In this document: in pieces, positions 53,126 through 62,107 of the stretch
Position numbering within the stretch: position 1 is the first letter of the stretch
Layout of the letters: each line of letters begins with the position of its first letter
Assembly (NCBI GenBank): GCA_037384425.1
Contig: JARROA010000014.1
Span: forward strand, 62,001-126,000
Direction: 5' to 3'
Origin: Thiodiazotropha sp037384425
GTDB taxonomy: Bacteria > Pseudomonadota > Gammaproteobacteria > Chromatiales > Chromatiaceae
DNA: 64,000 nt
The notes under the pieces: generated by a model
Told to the model about the DNA's origin: nothing
The model's database searches: none
Seen by the model: the letters and a program-made list of their open reading frames with translations, nothing else
Program-made: the position numbers and the translations under genes

Positions 53126-53274
53126 TGCCCCGCCTGGTTTCCGACCAGCTTGAAGAGCCCCGACCAGAAGGGGAAGGAGGTCACCAGAAAGAAGATGGCG
53201 AGACCGGCCAGGGCCAACGCCAAGCGCAGGTTCTTGCGTCGCAGTTCCGGTGTTTGATGCTCGGGAATGGTCAT
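53122..53274 (-). CDS. 50-residue single-helix protein of the cta operon
   Basis: This short gene lies between ctaD and ctaG: MTIPEHQTPELRRKNLRLAL, then a helix (ALAGLAIFFLVTSFPFWSGL) and a short tail. It starts at ATG 53274 and ends in a 4-bp overlap with ctaG. Its position, size and basic N-terminus match the small assembly proteins between coxA and cox11 in other proteobacteria. Likely a helper or extra subunit of the oxidase. Confidence 0.78.
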   Translation of the reverse strand: MTIPEHQTPELRRKNLRLALALAGLAIFFLVTSFPFWSGLFKLVGNQAGQ

Positions 53275-53295
53275 TGATACTCCGTTTTCAAAGGG

Positions 53296-54891
53296 CTACT
53301 TGATCTGCGGGGCCACGGTCCAGGTGTGGAAGGCGGGCGGGGAGTCGAGCTCCCACTCCAAACCCTTGGCGCCTTCCCAGGCACGGCTCTCCGCTTTCTT
53401 CCCGCCGCGAATAGTCTTGATGATGATGTAGAGCAGCAGCAGGTGGCTGAGACCGAAGATCATGGCGCCGATGCTTGAGATCACGTTGAATTCGGTGAAC
53501 ATCACGTTGTAGTCGACAATGCGTCGCGGCATGCCGGCCAGTCCGAGGAAGTGCTGCGGGAAGAAGGTGATGTTGAAACCGATGACGTTGATCCAGAAGA
53601 AGAGCTTGCCCAGCTTCTCGTCATACATGTGGCCGGTCCACTTGGGCAGCCAGTAGAAGACGCCGGCAAAGAGACCGAACACCGCCCCCGGCATCAGCAC
53701 ATAGTGGAAGTGGGCCACCACGAACATGCTGTCCTGGTACTGCATGTCGGCTGGCACCACCGCCAGCATGACGCCGCTGAGGCCGCCGAAGGTGAACATC
53801 AGGATGATCGCCACCGCGAACAGCATCGGCGTCTCGAAAGTCATGGAGCCGCGCCACATGGTGGCGATGAAGTTGAATACCATGAGACCCACCGGGATCG
53901 AGATCAGGATGGTGCCGATCATGAAGTAGGTGACTGCGCCCAGGGACATGCCGATGGTGTACTGGTGATGGGCCCACACCACCATGCCGATGGTGGCCAC
54001 GGCGATCATGGCGCCGACCATCGAGTTGTAGCCGAACAGGGGCTTGCGCGAGAAGGCCGGAATGACGTGGGAGAGTACGCCGATGGAGGGCAGCAGCAGG
54101 ATGTAGACCTCCGGATGGCCGAAGAACCAGAACAGGTGTTGGAACAGCACCGGATCGCCTCCGCCGGCGGCATCGAAGAAACTGGTGCCGAAGTGGCGGT
54201 CGAACAGCAGCATGGTGACGCCGCCGGCCAGCACCGGCACCACCAGGATCAGCAGGAAGGCGGTGACCAGCCAGGTCCAGCAAAACATGGGCATCTTCAG
54301 TAGGGTCATGCCGGGAGCGCGCATGTTGAGCAGGGTGACGATGATGTTGATCGAAGCCAGTACCGAGGAGATACCCAACAGGTGGATGGCGAAGATGAGG
54401 AAGTCCATCGACATGCCGACCTGGATCGACAGCGGCGGGTAGAGGGTCCAGCCGGTGTTGATCTGGGTGCCGCCGCCGGGGAAGAAGGGCACGATGAAGG
54501 AGAGCACCAGCATGGTCGCCGCCGCCGGCAGGATCCAGAAGCTGAGATTGTTCATACGCGGCAGCGCCATGTCGGGGGCGCCGATCATCATCGGGATCAT
54601 CCAGTTGGCGAGTCCCGCGGCCGCCGGCATCACCGCGCCGAAGATCATGATCAAGGCGTGGTTGGTGACCAGGTTGTTGTAGAGATCGGGATCGAGCAGC
54701 TGGATGCCGGGCTGGAACAGCTCCAGGCGAATCAGCATGGCGCTCGCCCCGCCGAGAAACAGCATGATCAGGGCGAAGGTGAGGTAGAGGGTGCCGATGT
54801 CCTTGTGATTGGTACTGAAGAGCCAGCGGCGCCAGCCCTTGGGGGTCTCATGGTGATGAGCCTCGTCGTGTGTCATGGTCGTGGTGGTCAT
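53296..54891 (-). CDS. ctaD: Cytochrome c oxidase subunit I, haem-copper type A
   Basis: 531 residues; ATG 54891 follows AGAGGAGAG. Twelve membrane helices. The haem and copper ligands are complete: FWFFGHPEVYILLLPSIG (CuB His, active-site Tyr and proton-path Glu), VWAHHQY (paired CuB His) and VVAHFHYVLM (haem a3 and haem a His). It reduces O2 to water and pumps protons. It lies 14 bp after ctaC. Confidence 0.96.
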   Translation of the reverse strand: MTTTTMTHDEAHHHETPKGWRRWLFSTNHKDIGTLYLTFALIMLFLGGASAMLIRLELFQPGIQLLDPDLYNNLVTNHALIMIFGAVMPAAAGLANWMIPMMIGAPDMALPRMNNLSFWILPAAATMLVLSFIVPFFPGGGTQINTGWTLYPPLSIQVGMSMDFLIFAIHLLGISSVLASINIIVTLLNMRAPGMTLLKMPMFCWTWLVTAFLLILVVPVLAGGVTMLLFDRHFGTSFFDAAGGGDPVLFQHLFWFFGHPEVYILLLPSIGVLSHVIPAFSRKPLFGYNSMVGAMIAVATIGMVVWAHHQYTIGMSLGAVTYFMIGTILISIPVGLMVFNFIATMWRGSMTFETPMLFAVAIILMFTFGGLSGVMLAVVPADMQYQDSMFVVAHFHYVLMPGAVFGLFAGVFYWLPKWTGHMYDEKLGKLFFWINVIGFNITFFPQHFLGLAGMPRRIVDYNVMFTEFNVISSIGAMIFGLSHLLLLYIIIKTIRGGKKAESRAWEGAKGLEWELDSPPAFHTWTVAPQIK

Positions 54892-54905
54892 CTTCAACTC
54901 TCCTC

Positions 54906-56096
54906 TTATCGGGCCTTTTTGACGTCAGCAGGCTGCACGGCGTCACCCGTCTTGTTATCCCAGCTGTTGCGTTCGTAAGTCACGATCGCGGCAATTTCCA
55001 GATCGTTCAGCGCGTTCCAGGGTTGCATGGCGGTACCCTGCTTGCCGTTGAGCACGATGTTCAAGTGGCCTTCGAGCGGTCCGGTGGCGATCTTCGAGCC
55101 GTTGAGGGCGGGGAAGGCAGGCGGCAGACCCATGCCGGTGACCTGGTGGCAGGGGGCGCACTTGGTCTCGTAGAGGGTCTTGCCCTTGGTGTACAGCTCA
55201 TCCAGGCTCCAGGTCTTGTCCGCGCTGGCCTCGGCCGCGGCGGCCAGTTTTACCTGCTTCTTGTCGTCCACCCAGGCGGCGAACTTTTGCGGCGAGACCG
55301 ACTCGACGACGATCGGCATCCGCGAGTGCCAGGTGCCGCAGAGTTCGGCGCACTGACCGCGGAAAACGCCCTCGCGGGTCAGCTCCGCCCAGGTCTCGGT
55401 GACATAGCCGGGAATGGCATCCTTTTTCACCGCCAGCTCCGGTACCCAGAAGGCGTGCAGGACGTCGGCCGAGGTGTGCAGGAAACGGATCTTGATGCCG
55501 GTGGGCAGCACCAGACGGTTGTCCACCTCGCGCAGGTAGAGGTCGCCGGACTCCTCCTTGGGAACGAAACGACTCTCCACCTTGATATCGTGGTCGAGAT
55601 AGTCGAACTCCCACCACCACTGGTGACCGGTCACCTTGATATCCATGATGTTCTCTTCCTTGGGTACCTCCCAGACCTCCTTCAGTACCGCGTCGGCCTT
55701 GCCGGCGATGGTCAGGTCGACGCCGAGCACCAGTACCGGCACGATGACCCAGGACCAGTGGCCGAACCAGGAGTTGTGAAAGTTCTGGTCCGCCACGTAG
55801 CCGCGGCTCTTGCGGTGAAAGTAGAGCGAGTAGAAGACGATGGCGAAGACGATCACCAGCAGTATGGTGGCGATGGTCATGGTCAGCATATGGATGTCGT
55901 AGATCTCCTGCGCCACCCCGGCCGCGGGTTGCGGGAAGTTTATCCCGTACTCCGCCTTGGCCGGGGGCAGGGCGAAGAGGCCCATGAGCATGAGCAGGGT
56001 GATCAGCAGTACATGACGCCAGCGCGAATTCGGGACTGCTGCGGTTTTCGGTCGTTGTCGATATGGCGGTTTGTTATAGGTGTGATACGGATGCAT
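54906..56096 (-). CDS. ctaC: Cytochrome c oxidase subunit II with fused cytochrome c (caa3 type)
   Basis: 396 residues. Signal peptide (VLLITLLMLMGLFALPPAKA), two transmembrane helices and a cupredoxin domain with the CuA site CAELCGTWHSRMP (Cys-x3-Cys-x3-His-x2-Met). WWWEFDY is the aromatic entry patch. A C-terminal cytochrome c domain (about 300-380) has CAPCH and a late Met, so electrons can enter directly from a covalently attached haem. Rather long between the two domains (Ala/Lys-rich). First gene of the structural operon ctaC-ctaD-small-ctaG-ctaE. Confidence 0.95.
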   Translation of the reverse strand: MHPYHTYNKPPYRQRPKTAAVPNSRWRHVLLITLLMLMGLFALPPAKAEYGINFPQPAAGVAQEIYDIHMLTMTIATILLVIVFAIVFYSLYFHRKSRGYVADQNFHNSWFGHWSWVIVPVLVLGVDLTIAGKADAVLKEVWEVPKEENIMDIKVTGHQWWWEFDYLDHDIKVESRFVPKEESGDLYLREVDNRLVLPTGIKIRFLHTSADVLHAFWVPELAVKKDAIPGYVTETWAELTREGVFRGQCAELCGTWHSRMPIVVESVSPQKFAAWVDDKKQVKLAAAAEASADKTWSLDELYTKGKTLYETKCAPCHQVTGMGLPPAFPALNGSKIATGPLEGHLNIVLNGKQGTAMQPWNALNDLEIAAIVTYERNSWDNKTGDAVQPADVKKAR

Positions 56097-56101
56097 GCTT
56101 C

Positions 56102-56584
56102 TCAGGCGCCCTCGATCGCGCAGCGTAGTTGATGGGCGAGCGACTCACGCTCGTCTTCGATGAGGTTTTTACCGATCTCCACGAACTCCCCATGGGAGCC
56201 GATCAGCAGCCGGCTCGGATACCAGCCTTTGCCATCCCGGGTCTGCACGATGCGGGACCAGGCTTTGGGAAAGGTTTTCGATCTATCGGGCTTACGCTGG
56301 TCGCGGATTTCGATCTCTGTGCTGCCGACGCGGATGATCTCCCGGCGATGGGCGCAACAGCTCTGGGCATAGATGGCACCGCCGATAATGAAGATCTCAA
56401 GACCGGTGAATGGCAATACCAGCCAGGCACCGAGGCTGGCGAAGTAGAGCGAGACGAGCGCAACGCAGCCCGAGAGGAAGAGAAACAGCCATTTGGACTG
56501 TTGCCAACTCAGGTTTCTGTTGGGCTCTACGGTAAAGACAGTCTGGGTACTGCTACTGCCGATTTGCACATCCGACCGGACCAT
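56102..56584 (-). CDS. DUF2244 family membrane protein
   Basis: 160 residues from ATG 56582-56584. Two hydrophobic helices close together (WLFLFLSGCVALVSLYFASLG, LVLPFTGLEIFIIGGAIYA) are followed by a conserved beta domain with IRVGSTEIEIRD, WSRIVQ and SRLLIGSHGEFVEIGKNL. This is the DUF2244 pattern, usually found just upstream of ctaC. It is 5 bp before ctaC, so it belongs to the same operon. Function unknown, presumably assembly. Confidence 0.85.
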   Translation of the reverse strand: MVRSDVQIGSSSTQTVFTVEPNRNLSWQQSKWLFLFLSGCVALVSLYFASLGAWLVLPFTGLEIFIIGGAIYAQSCCAHRREIIRVGSTEIEIRDQRKPDRSKTFPKAWSRIVQTRDGKGWYPSRLLIGSHGEFVEIGKNLIEDERESLAHQLRCAIEGA

Positions 56585-57065
56585 CAGGTACTCTCTAACG
56601 GGTGTGACAACCGGATACTGCTGGGTGTCGTTTAATTGATCTAGGTCAACTGTAAGGCAAATCTCCTACTTGACGCAATAACTAACCGGTTTCCTCGGAT
56701 AAGCAAAGAAAAGCAGAAAATAGGTATATTAGAATATGCAGATTAAACATTTCTTACGAAAACATAAGAAAAATCAGACTGGAATCGCTGTGTGGATGGG
56801 GTGTCACATTGACGGTTTAGCTTCGCAGAGATCCACAAAGTACTGCCTGATAAATTGAACTAACAGTGAAACCTACGGGCGCATGATTCTGGTGTCCCGG
56901 TACGGTTCTCTGCTTTGCGAATGCCGTGTTTGTCGGCCGTTACCCGATCTCAAGGAAGATCGGAGTTCCATGATATTGATGAATAGTTATACAGCTAAGC
57001 TATTGAATATGAGCCAGGAATTCTGATAATGAAAGCTTAAGAAACAGCTGCGAAAGGATCTTGCC
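56585..57065. other. Divergent intergenic region
   Basis: A 481-bp AT-rich spacer that must hold the promoter of the cta operon (leftward) and of the envelope module (rightward). An AAGAAAAGC/CTTTTCTT-like A-tract is near 56700-56720, and AAGGATCTTGCC before 57066 is the ribosome site of the right gene. No gene is seen. Confidence 0.45.
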
Positions 57066-57794
57066 ATGATCGGTAGCATTAAACACAACAATCGTGCCTG
57101 GCCTGTAGAAGTCAAAATCAGGGAACTTTCCACTACCGCCTGTCTTATTGCTTCGTTGATCTGTGCGGGAAATGTCCTGGCCTCAGATGTTCAAACGCTT
57201 GAATCTAAAGATGTGAGGGAATTTGTAGACAGCAAGGAACAGATCAGTGGAAATTCCACCGTGGGAGTGCTCTACATCGGCAACTATGACAAGGTCAATC
57301 CGGATCAGCTCTTTGCTAAGGTCGATGTCCAGCCCGGTGATGTGCTCATACTGAAAATCAACAGTATCGACGGACGATACTCATGTGAGGTCAGGTATCA
57401 CATCGACTCACGCATAAACGGTTGGCGGGGCTTCAGATTTAAAAGTGACCACAAGGAATTCATAAAGCAATACCCGATCGGTGAAATCGCGGTACTACTG
57501 ACGGACGGCAAGGGCGAGCTGTCGTATCCGCTCCGCTGGTCGAAAGATAAGAAAACGGATAAGTTGCGTATCTTTGTCAACTCTGAGCGTGCACGTACCT
57601 ACTACTACCACAAGGAAAACGGTAAAAAGTCGGCGAAATTCTGCTCCAAGTCTTCCCTCGCTTCCGGCTTCAAGTTCAACAGCACTTGCGACGTGCCGGT
57701 GTCGGACATCCCCGATACGGCCGAGATAAACATCCACAGGAAGTTTGGCATCAGGCCGTTGGATCCCATCAAGATAAAGCTCTCTCTCAGGTAA
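57066..57794 (+). CDS. Exported hypothetical protein, envelope module gene 1
   Basis: 242 residues from ATG 57066 with AAGGATC upstream. A signal peptide (TTACLIASLICAGNVLA) ends near residue 40. The rest is beta-rich with four Cys residues (SCEVRYH, KFCSKSS, STCDVPV) that could form disulfides outside the cytoplasm. FKSDHKEF, LLTDGKGELSYPLRWSKD suggest a structural or binding protein. No family is recognised. The next gene starts 12 bp later, so they form an operon. Confidence 0.65.
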   Translation: MIGSIKHNNRAWPVEVKIRELSTTACLIASLICAGNVLASDVQTLESKDVREFVDSKEQISGNSTVGVLYIGNYDKVNPDQLFAKVDVQPGDVLILKINSIDGRYSCEVRYHIDSRINGWRGFRFKSDHKEFIKQYPIGEIAVLLTDGKGELSYPLRWSKDKKTDKLRIFVNSERARTYYYHKENGKKSAKFCSKSSLASGFKFNSTCDVPVSDIPDTAEINIHRKFGIRPLDPIKIKLSLR

Positions 57795-57806
57795 TCGTCA
57801 AGAAAG

Positions 57807-58889
57807 ATGGAAACAGGGCCATCAAGGACTAGAGTTCGCCTGCCGTTCAACCTTACAGGCATTAGCATCATCCTTGTTTTCGCCTGTCTCGCGTTTATTC
57901 TCAGTCTGATTCCGTATGGATCGGGTGCTGTCGTCACTCTTTCAGTCAATGCCCAAACCGAGTCCTTGCAGATACAACTCAAGCATAACCGCTCATACTC
58001 CATGCGCTTGCCACCGGGTAAAGCTGCACTCGTATCGGGCAAAGGGAGCGCCTGTAAACCTTCAGAGGACGGCTTGGGGTTGGTGTGCGATTCTGCAAAC
58101 AATGTGACACTGCAAATCTCGGGCGGTCCAATCCTGAGCCTTGAAACATTGCCGAATGGCAGGTTCATGATCACGATTGAACCGACGGCAGGTGAACTGT
58201 CGGGTGGGAAGGGCATGGAGGCAAAGCTGCTGAACCAGAACGGTGAAGAACTTGCATCGACTTCCGAACTGATGTTTTTCGAAACTATCGAGAATGCATC
58301 CGATACCCGATTCCCCCTCATCATCGAAAGCGCGACCATCGGTGCACTGCTCTACGAGAGTACGGGGGATATGGGCAAATACGACTCCACGTGGCAGCCC
58401 ATGTTGGAGCAGGGTGGCTTTGCAGTCTTCGCAAACATGGGTCAGGATAGAGACCGTTTTCTGTTGTTGGACGGTAGTTTCGATCCAGGTGATGTGATTA
58501 CCATGCGCGCTAAGGAGTCGAATAAGCCGATACTGGGCGATTCTGGTATCTGGGGGTATTTGCCCAATATTTTTCATAGCGAAACTAGTCGATCCAACAA
58601 CTCTCCGGACGAGGATGCCGCCATCTGGGGACATCTCTCGCTTGAACGTCCTGATGCGGACAATAAAGAGGCGCCGCCCAGGATGACTGTTTCAATGAAT
58701 ACGTCATTCCCGGAACTGGATGTACAGCGATTCGGTGCGCCTCAAGGATATAAAATCTCAGTGCCCCCCTGGCTGGTCGTGTCAGAACTTCCCGTTTGGC
58801 AGTCATTCTGGGTGATCTTCATCTCGTTGCTGTTGATCTACGATGCCTACTGTGCGGCCGCAGAGAGAAACAGTGGCGGGAACAAGTGA
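57807..58889 (+). CDS. Two-helix membrane protein with large outside domain, envelope module gene 2
   Basis: 360 residues. A helix near the N-terminus (GISIILVFACLAFILSLI) and one near the C-terminus (FWVIFISLLLIYDAYCA) enclose about 280 residues that would be periplasmic. The domain has two Cys (SACKPSEDGLGLVCDS) and beta-strands rich in Gly. No known family is recognised. It starts 12 bp after gene 1, with a weak AAGAAAG site. It might present a sensor domain to the exported protease encoded downstream. Confidence 0.62.
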   Translation: METGPSRTRVRLPFNLTGISIILVFACLAFILSLIPYGSGAVVTLSVNAQTESLQIQLKHNRSYSMRLPPGKAALVSGKGSACKPSEDGLGLVCDSANNVTLQISGGPILSLETLPNGRFMITIEPTAGELSGGKGMEAKLLNQNGEELASTSELMFFETIENASDTRFPLIIESATIGALLYESTGDMGKYDSTWQPMLEQGGFAVFANMGQDRDRFLLLDGSFDPGDVITMRAKESNKPILGDSGIWGYLPNIFHSETSRSNNSPDEDAAIWGHLSLERPDADNKEAPPRMTVSMNTSFPELDVQRFGAPQGYKISVPPWLVVSELPVWQSFWVIFISLLLIYDAYCAAAERNSGGNK

Positions 58890-58910
58890 CTGCTCGATGG
58901 TATCGCTAGT

Positions 58911-58946
58911 CTGGGTGCTCTGGGTGCTCTGGGTGCTCTGGGTGCC
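58911..58946 (+). repeat. Four 9-bp tandem repeats
   Basis: CTGGGTGCT occurs three times, then CTGGGTGCC, directly adjacent, 22 bp after the stop of the upstream gene and 44 bp before the protease gene. Unit number could vary by slippage and alter spacing or mRNA structure. Confidence 0.85.
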
Positions 58947-58989
58947 GCAATCAAGAAAAATCTCAAGATAGCCGATAGGGAATCTCCTC

Positions 58990-60177
58990 ATGATTGATGA
59001 AAGATGTAATAGAAATATTATTTTTAGGGTACTCCAATACATAGTGTTCGGCTTGTTACTGCTGTCTTTCCATGCCAATGCACAACCGGTGCATGTGCAG
59101 GTTGAAAAACCAGGGGGCATCGAATATGGCGCTGGCAACAGTGTCGGCAAGGGACCCGAATGTTTCATTGTCACGCCTTTTCATGTCATCGAAGGGGCCG
59201 GTAAGAACGCCATTACTGTCACGAGCCGTAAGAACAAACGCGCCAAGGTACGGGTTATCAAATACATTCAGGATTTCGATGCCGCCTTGTTGAAGGTGCA
59301 AGGAAATCCCAATTTCGATTGTCCAGAGGACTGGGATGATGGTTCGGGTATAGGGGCTAAAATCGACAATACATCTTTCCTCGTTTCAAAGAAGCTCAAC
59401 GGTAACGGCCGCATTGAACAAAACCGCTTGTTCGTATCGGGAATAACCGCTGAAACCATAGAGATGGAACCATTCAATGAACGAAGTAAGCTGCAGGAAG
59501 GGGACAGTGGAAGTTCCGTCTATGCGGGCAATCGCCTGGTCGGCATGGTGGTCTCGGTGGATACTGCGACCGGCGAGGTCATGGCCGTCAATCAACGGCA
59601 GCTGCATGGCCTTTTTGGAGGCGATGTCCTGTTTCAGGGAAGACAAAAGGCGGTTTTGGTGCCATTCATATACAACAGGTCAGAGAACGTCTATGCAACA
59701 TCTGCCGCCCATGACTACTTGAGCGAGAGAACGCCGTTTGCACTACAGGAGTCTGCCGCTCGTTCCAGGCAACAACTTGCAAAAGGCGACTTGCCGGATG
59801 TTCCTGATGGGATCGATTATGTGATATCCGGAAAGATCCTCGAGGTTACAGGGAAACGCGTCAATAATCCGGATTACAAACCTGAAAAAAAGAATGAGAA
59901 GAAAAACGGTTTTAAGGATCTGTTCTTGAAGTCATTGAAAAAAACCTTCACCAATAAGGACGAAAGTTCACGCTATCTGTGGAATTACCATGTCGATATT
60001 GAAGTGCAGGTTTTGGAGACCTCATCGAACAACCACACTCGAAATCTGGAGAGACTGGCATATCAAGTTGCAGACGACGGTTCCAATGCAAGAGAGTTGC
60101 AGAAATCGATGATACGCAAAGCCGTCATAGAGGGTATGGAGAAAACATTCAAAAAGTATGGATTGCCCTTAAACTGA
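58990..60177 (+). CDS. Exported trypsin-like serine protease, envelope module gene 3
   Basis: 395 residues with a signal peptide (QYIVFGLLLLSFHANA). A chymotrypsin-fold protease spans about 40-240. The triad is visible: His65 in VTPFHVIEG, Asp97 in DFDAALLKV and Ser173 in GDSGSSVY. The C-terminal 150 residues contain a basic stretch (KPEKKNEKKNGFKD) and a domain of unknown type (VDIEVQVLETSSNNHTRNLE, IRKAVIEGMEKTFKKYG). Unlike DegP-type proteases it has no PDZ domain. The genes before and after encode small envelope proteins, so it may be the effector or sensor of a local system. The start has no strong ribosome site. Confidence 0.78.
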   Translation: MIDERCNRNIIFRVLQYIVFGLLLLSFHANAQPVHVQVEKPGGIEYGAGNSVGKGPECFIVTPFHVIEGAGKNAITVTSRKNKRAKVRVIKYIQDFDAALLKVQGNPNFDCPEDWDDGSGIGAKIDNTSFLVSKKLNGNGRIEQNRLFVSGITAETIEMEPFNERSKLQEGDSGSSVYAGNRLVGMVVSVDTATGEVMAVNQRQLHGLFGGDVLFQGRQKAVLVPFIYNRSENVYATSAAHDYLSERTPFALQESAARSRQQLAKGDLPDVPDGIDYVISGKILEVTGKRVNNPDYKPEKKNEKKNGFKDLFLKSLKKTFTNKDESSRYLWNYHVDIEVQVLETSSNNHTRNLERLAYQVADDGSNARELQKSMIRKAVIEGMEKTFKKYGLPLN

Positions 60178-60316
60178 AACAAGAAAACCAAATTTTCTGA
60201 GAGGCGACGGTAAGGGATGCTGCAGATGACGACTTAGAATAGCGGTTTAAAATAGTTCGAAATATGTATCAGTGCTGGTACCTGTCTCTGTTTTTATATT
60301 AATGGAAGTTTTGAAA

Positions 60317-60787
60317 ATGAAGGGAATTTTGATCGTGGTGGTATTGTTGGGTTTGGGGTACTACGTCATATTTCATCACTCACCGTTTCAAACAAAGGTA
60401 ACCGATCCTCATTATGTCGAGATAAGGTTGATCATCCATGATCACGACATTCAAATGGTCGGTGTCGGAAAGATGAACTCATATGAGGATTGTCAGGCGA
60501 GATCCATGCTTGTATGGGTTAATAGCCTGAAGCATTTGGGGGAAGTCAATGTAAACTCGGAATGCAAAAAGACACTGCCCAAAAAATATCTCAAACTGTT
60601 CGACAACGAAAAGGCTTCAGCCACCTATATCGCTTTTGACAAGGGGCAGGGAGGGGAAAGGGATGGACGATTTCTCATCTACGGTGTGCCGTCGAGCCAT
60701 GTCTACAAGGCCTGTGAAGAGATTATCCAAAAGGCTAAACACAGCTACAGTGGAAAGGTCTACTGTATCCAGGGAACTGTAGGATGA
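60317..60787 (+). CDS. Single-helix membrane protein, envelope module gene 4
   Basis: 156 residues; ATG 60317 has GGAAG upstream (60302 is also in frame). One N-terminal helix (ILIVVVLLGLGYYVIF) is followed by a soluble domain with four Cys (EDCQAR, SECKK, KACEEI, VYCIQG). No family is recognised. It follows the protease gene by 139 bp on the same strand. The helix would anchor the domain in the inner membrane facing the periplasm. Confidence 0.58.
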   Translation: MKGILIVVVLLGLGYYVIFHHSPFQTKVTDPHYVEIRLIIHDHDIQMVGVGKMNSYEDCQARSMLVWVNSLKHLGEVNVNSECKKTLPKKYLKLFDNEKASATYIAFDKGQGGERDGRFLIYGVPSSHVYKACEEIIQKAKHSYSGKVYCIQGTVG

Positions 60788-61244
60788 TATCCCGCAGACT
60801 GTCCGCCTGCTTGATAAAGCTAAAGGTGAGGAGGTGGGTTGCTGAGTAATCGCTCTTCAAGTGCCATTCCAATAGAATCCGAATCGTCCTTCAGGTAATC
60901 GGGAATTGCAGGAGATCCTGATTTTCCACATCGGCTAGGGCTTGTTGTTCTGTTTTGCCTCACTCTGTACACGTTCGGGTGCTGTCGCTATTCAGCGCCT
61001 AAACATGGACGATTTTTCATTTTTGCAACATCAAACTGAATCAAAAACAACGGCTTGTGATTTGGCCAAATAATCTACCCCTTACAGGGTACGCCTGCGG
61101 CCAATGCTACCAATTATGTAATAGCTCGAATAAAAACAGTTGGTTATCTCTGGCATTAAGAAATCTTCAGCATATAATTTCTATCTCAGGGGAGTTAGAA
61201 AGGCGAGTCATCGCCCATCCACATAACAATACAAAAGACAATCC
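60788..61244. other. AT-rich intergenic region upstream of the FNR gene
   Basis: A 457-bp spacer. AT-rich stretches near 61013-61060 and 61127-61190 could include promoter parts. I found no FNR-type TTGAT-N4-ATCAA box in it and no supported gene. Confidence 0.4.
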
Positions 61245-61970
61245 ATGCACGCGCATAAGCTTCATCTCATCGAGAATGATCCACCTTGCGGTCGCTGTAA
61301 GGCAGAGCCGTTCTGTGTTCGGTCCACTTTCGCAGGCGAACAGATGAGGGAGTTCAATAAGGTGATCCGATCGAAAGGTCCGATTCGTCGCGGTGACAAG
61401 ATCTACCGTGCGGGTGTTCCTTTCAATTCCCTCTATATCATTCAGAAGGGATCAGTAAAAACTGAAGTCTGCACGGTAAACGGCGTGCTCGAAGTCACTG
61501 CGTTTTACCTGGCTGGTGAACTGTTGGGACTGGATGCGATTGGTTCGGAGTGCTATCCGGCCGATGCCATTGCGATGGAAGAGACCTGGTTATGCGAACT
61601 CCCATTCAACCAAATCAGGTCGATGTGCAGTAGCTGTGAAGAATTCCAGCAAGCACTCATCATGCGCCTGGGACGCACCATCAATGCGGATGTCTATCAA
61701 TGGACGCTGGCGCGTAATCTGAAAGCGAAACAGAAAGTGGCCTGGTTCATCTTCGATCTGTTCAAGCGGGTGCGTTCCCGACACGCTTCCGATCTGCGCA
61801 CCATTCCCCTACCAATGCGTAAGACCGATATCGCCAACTACCTTGGCTTGGCGCCGGAATCTCTGAGTCGCGCTCTACACGCTCTGGAAGAGGAGGGCAT
61901 GATCGTGAATCAATCGAAGCACATCGTTCTCTCGGACATTCAGAAGGCGCAAGTCTTGAGCATGATCTGA
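61245..61970 (+). CDS. fnr: FNR-type oxygen-sensing transcription regulator
   Basis: 241 residues. The [4Fe-4S] ligands of E. coli FNR are all present: Cys15, Cys18 and Cys24 (CGRCKAEPFC, same spacing as Cys20/23/29) and Cys117 in TWLCELPF (Cys122 in E. coli). An effector domain of Crp type (FYLAGELLGLDAIG) precedes a dimerisation helix and a C-terminal helix-turn-helix. DNA-contact residues Glu205, Ser208 and Arg209 (LAPESLSR) equal those that read TTGAT in FNR. It should switch genes on low oxygen, fitting a microaerobic chemolithotroph with hydrogenase and oxidase genes. No FNR box was found before those operons. Confidence 0.9.
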   Translation: MHAHKLHLIENDPPCGRCKAEPFCVRSTFAGEQMREFNKVIRSKGPIRRGDKIYRAGVPFNSLYIIQKGSVKTEVCTVNGVLEVTAFYLAGELLGLDAIGSECYPADAIAMEETWLCELPFNQIRSMCSSCEEFQQALIMRLGRTINADVYQWTLARNLKAKQKVAWFIFDLFKRVRSRHASDLRTIPLPMRKTDIANYLGLAPESLSRALHALEEEGMIVNQSKHIVLSDIQKAQVLSMI

Positions 61971-62107
61971 GACGGCAATATACGGATCTGCGCGGATAGA
62001 CGATGAGACAGAGCGTGTCCGTAACATACATCGCGAGCAAATCGACGCATAGCCCCGCAAACGGTCTCTGGTTCCGGTTCAGGCGGACAACTCCGCTGAC
62101 TTGCTTT

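Noticed and set aside
58911..58946. CRISPR-like repeats
   Set aside because: The 9-bp units are directly adjacent without spacers; no cas genes in the window.
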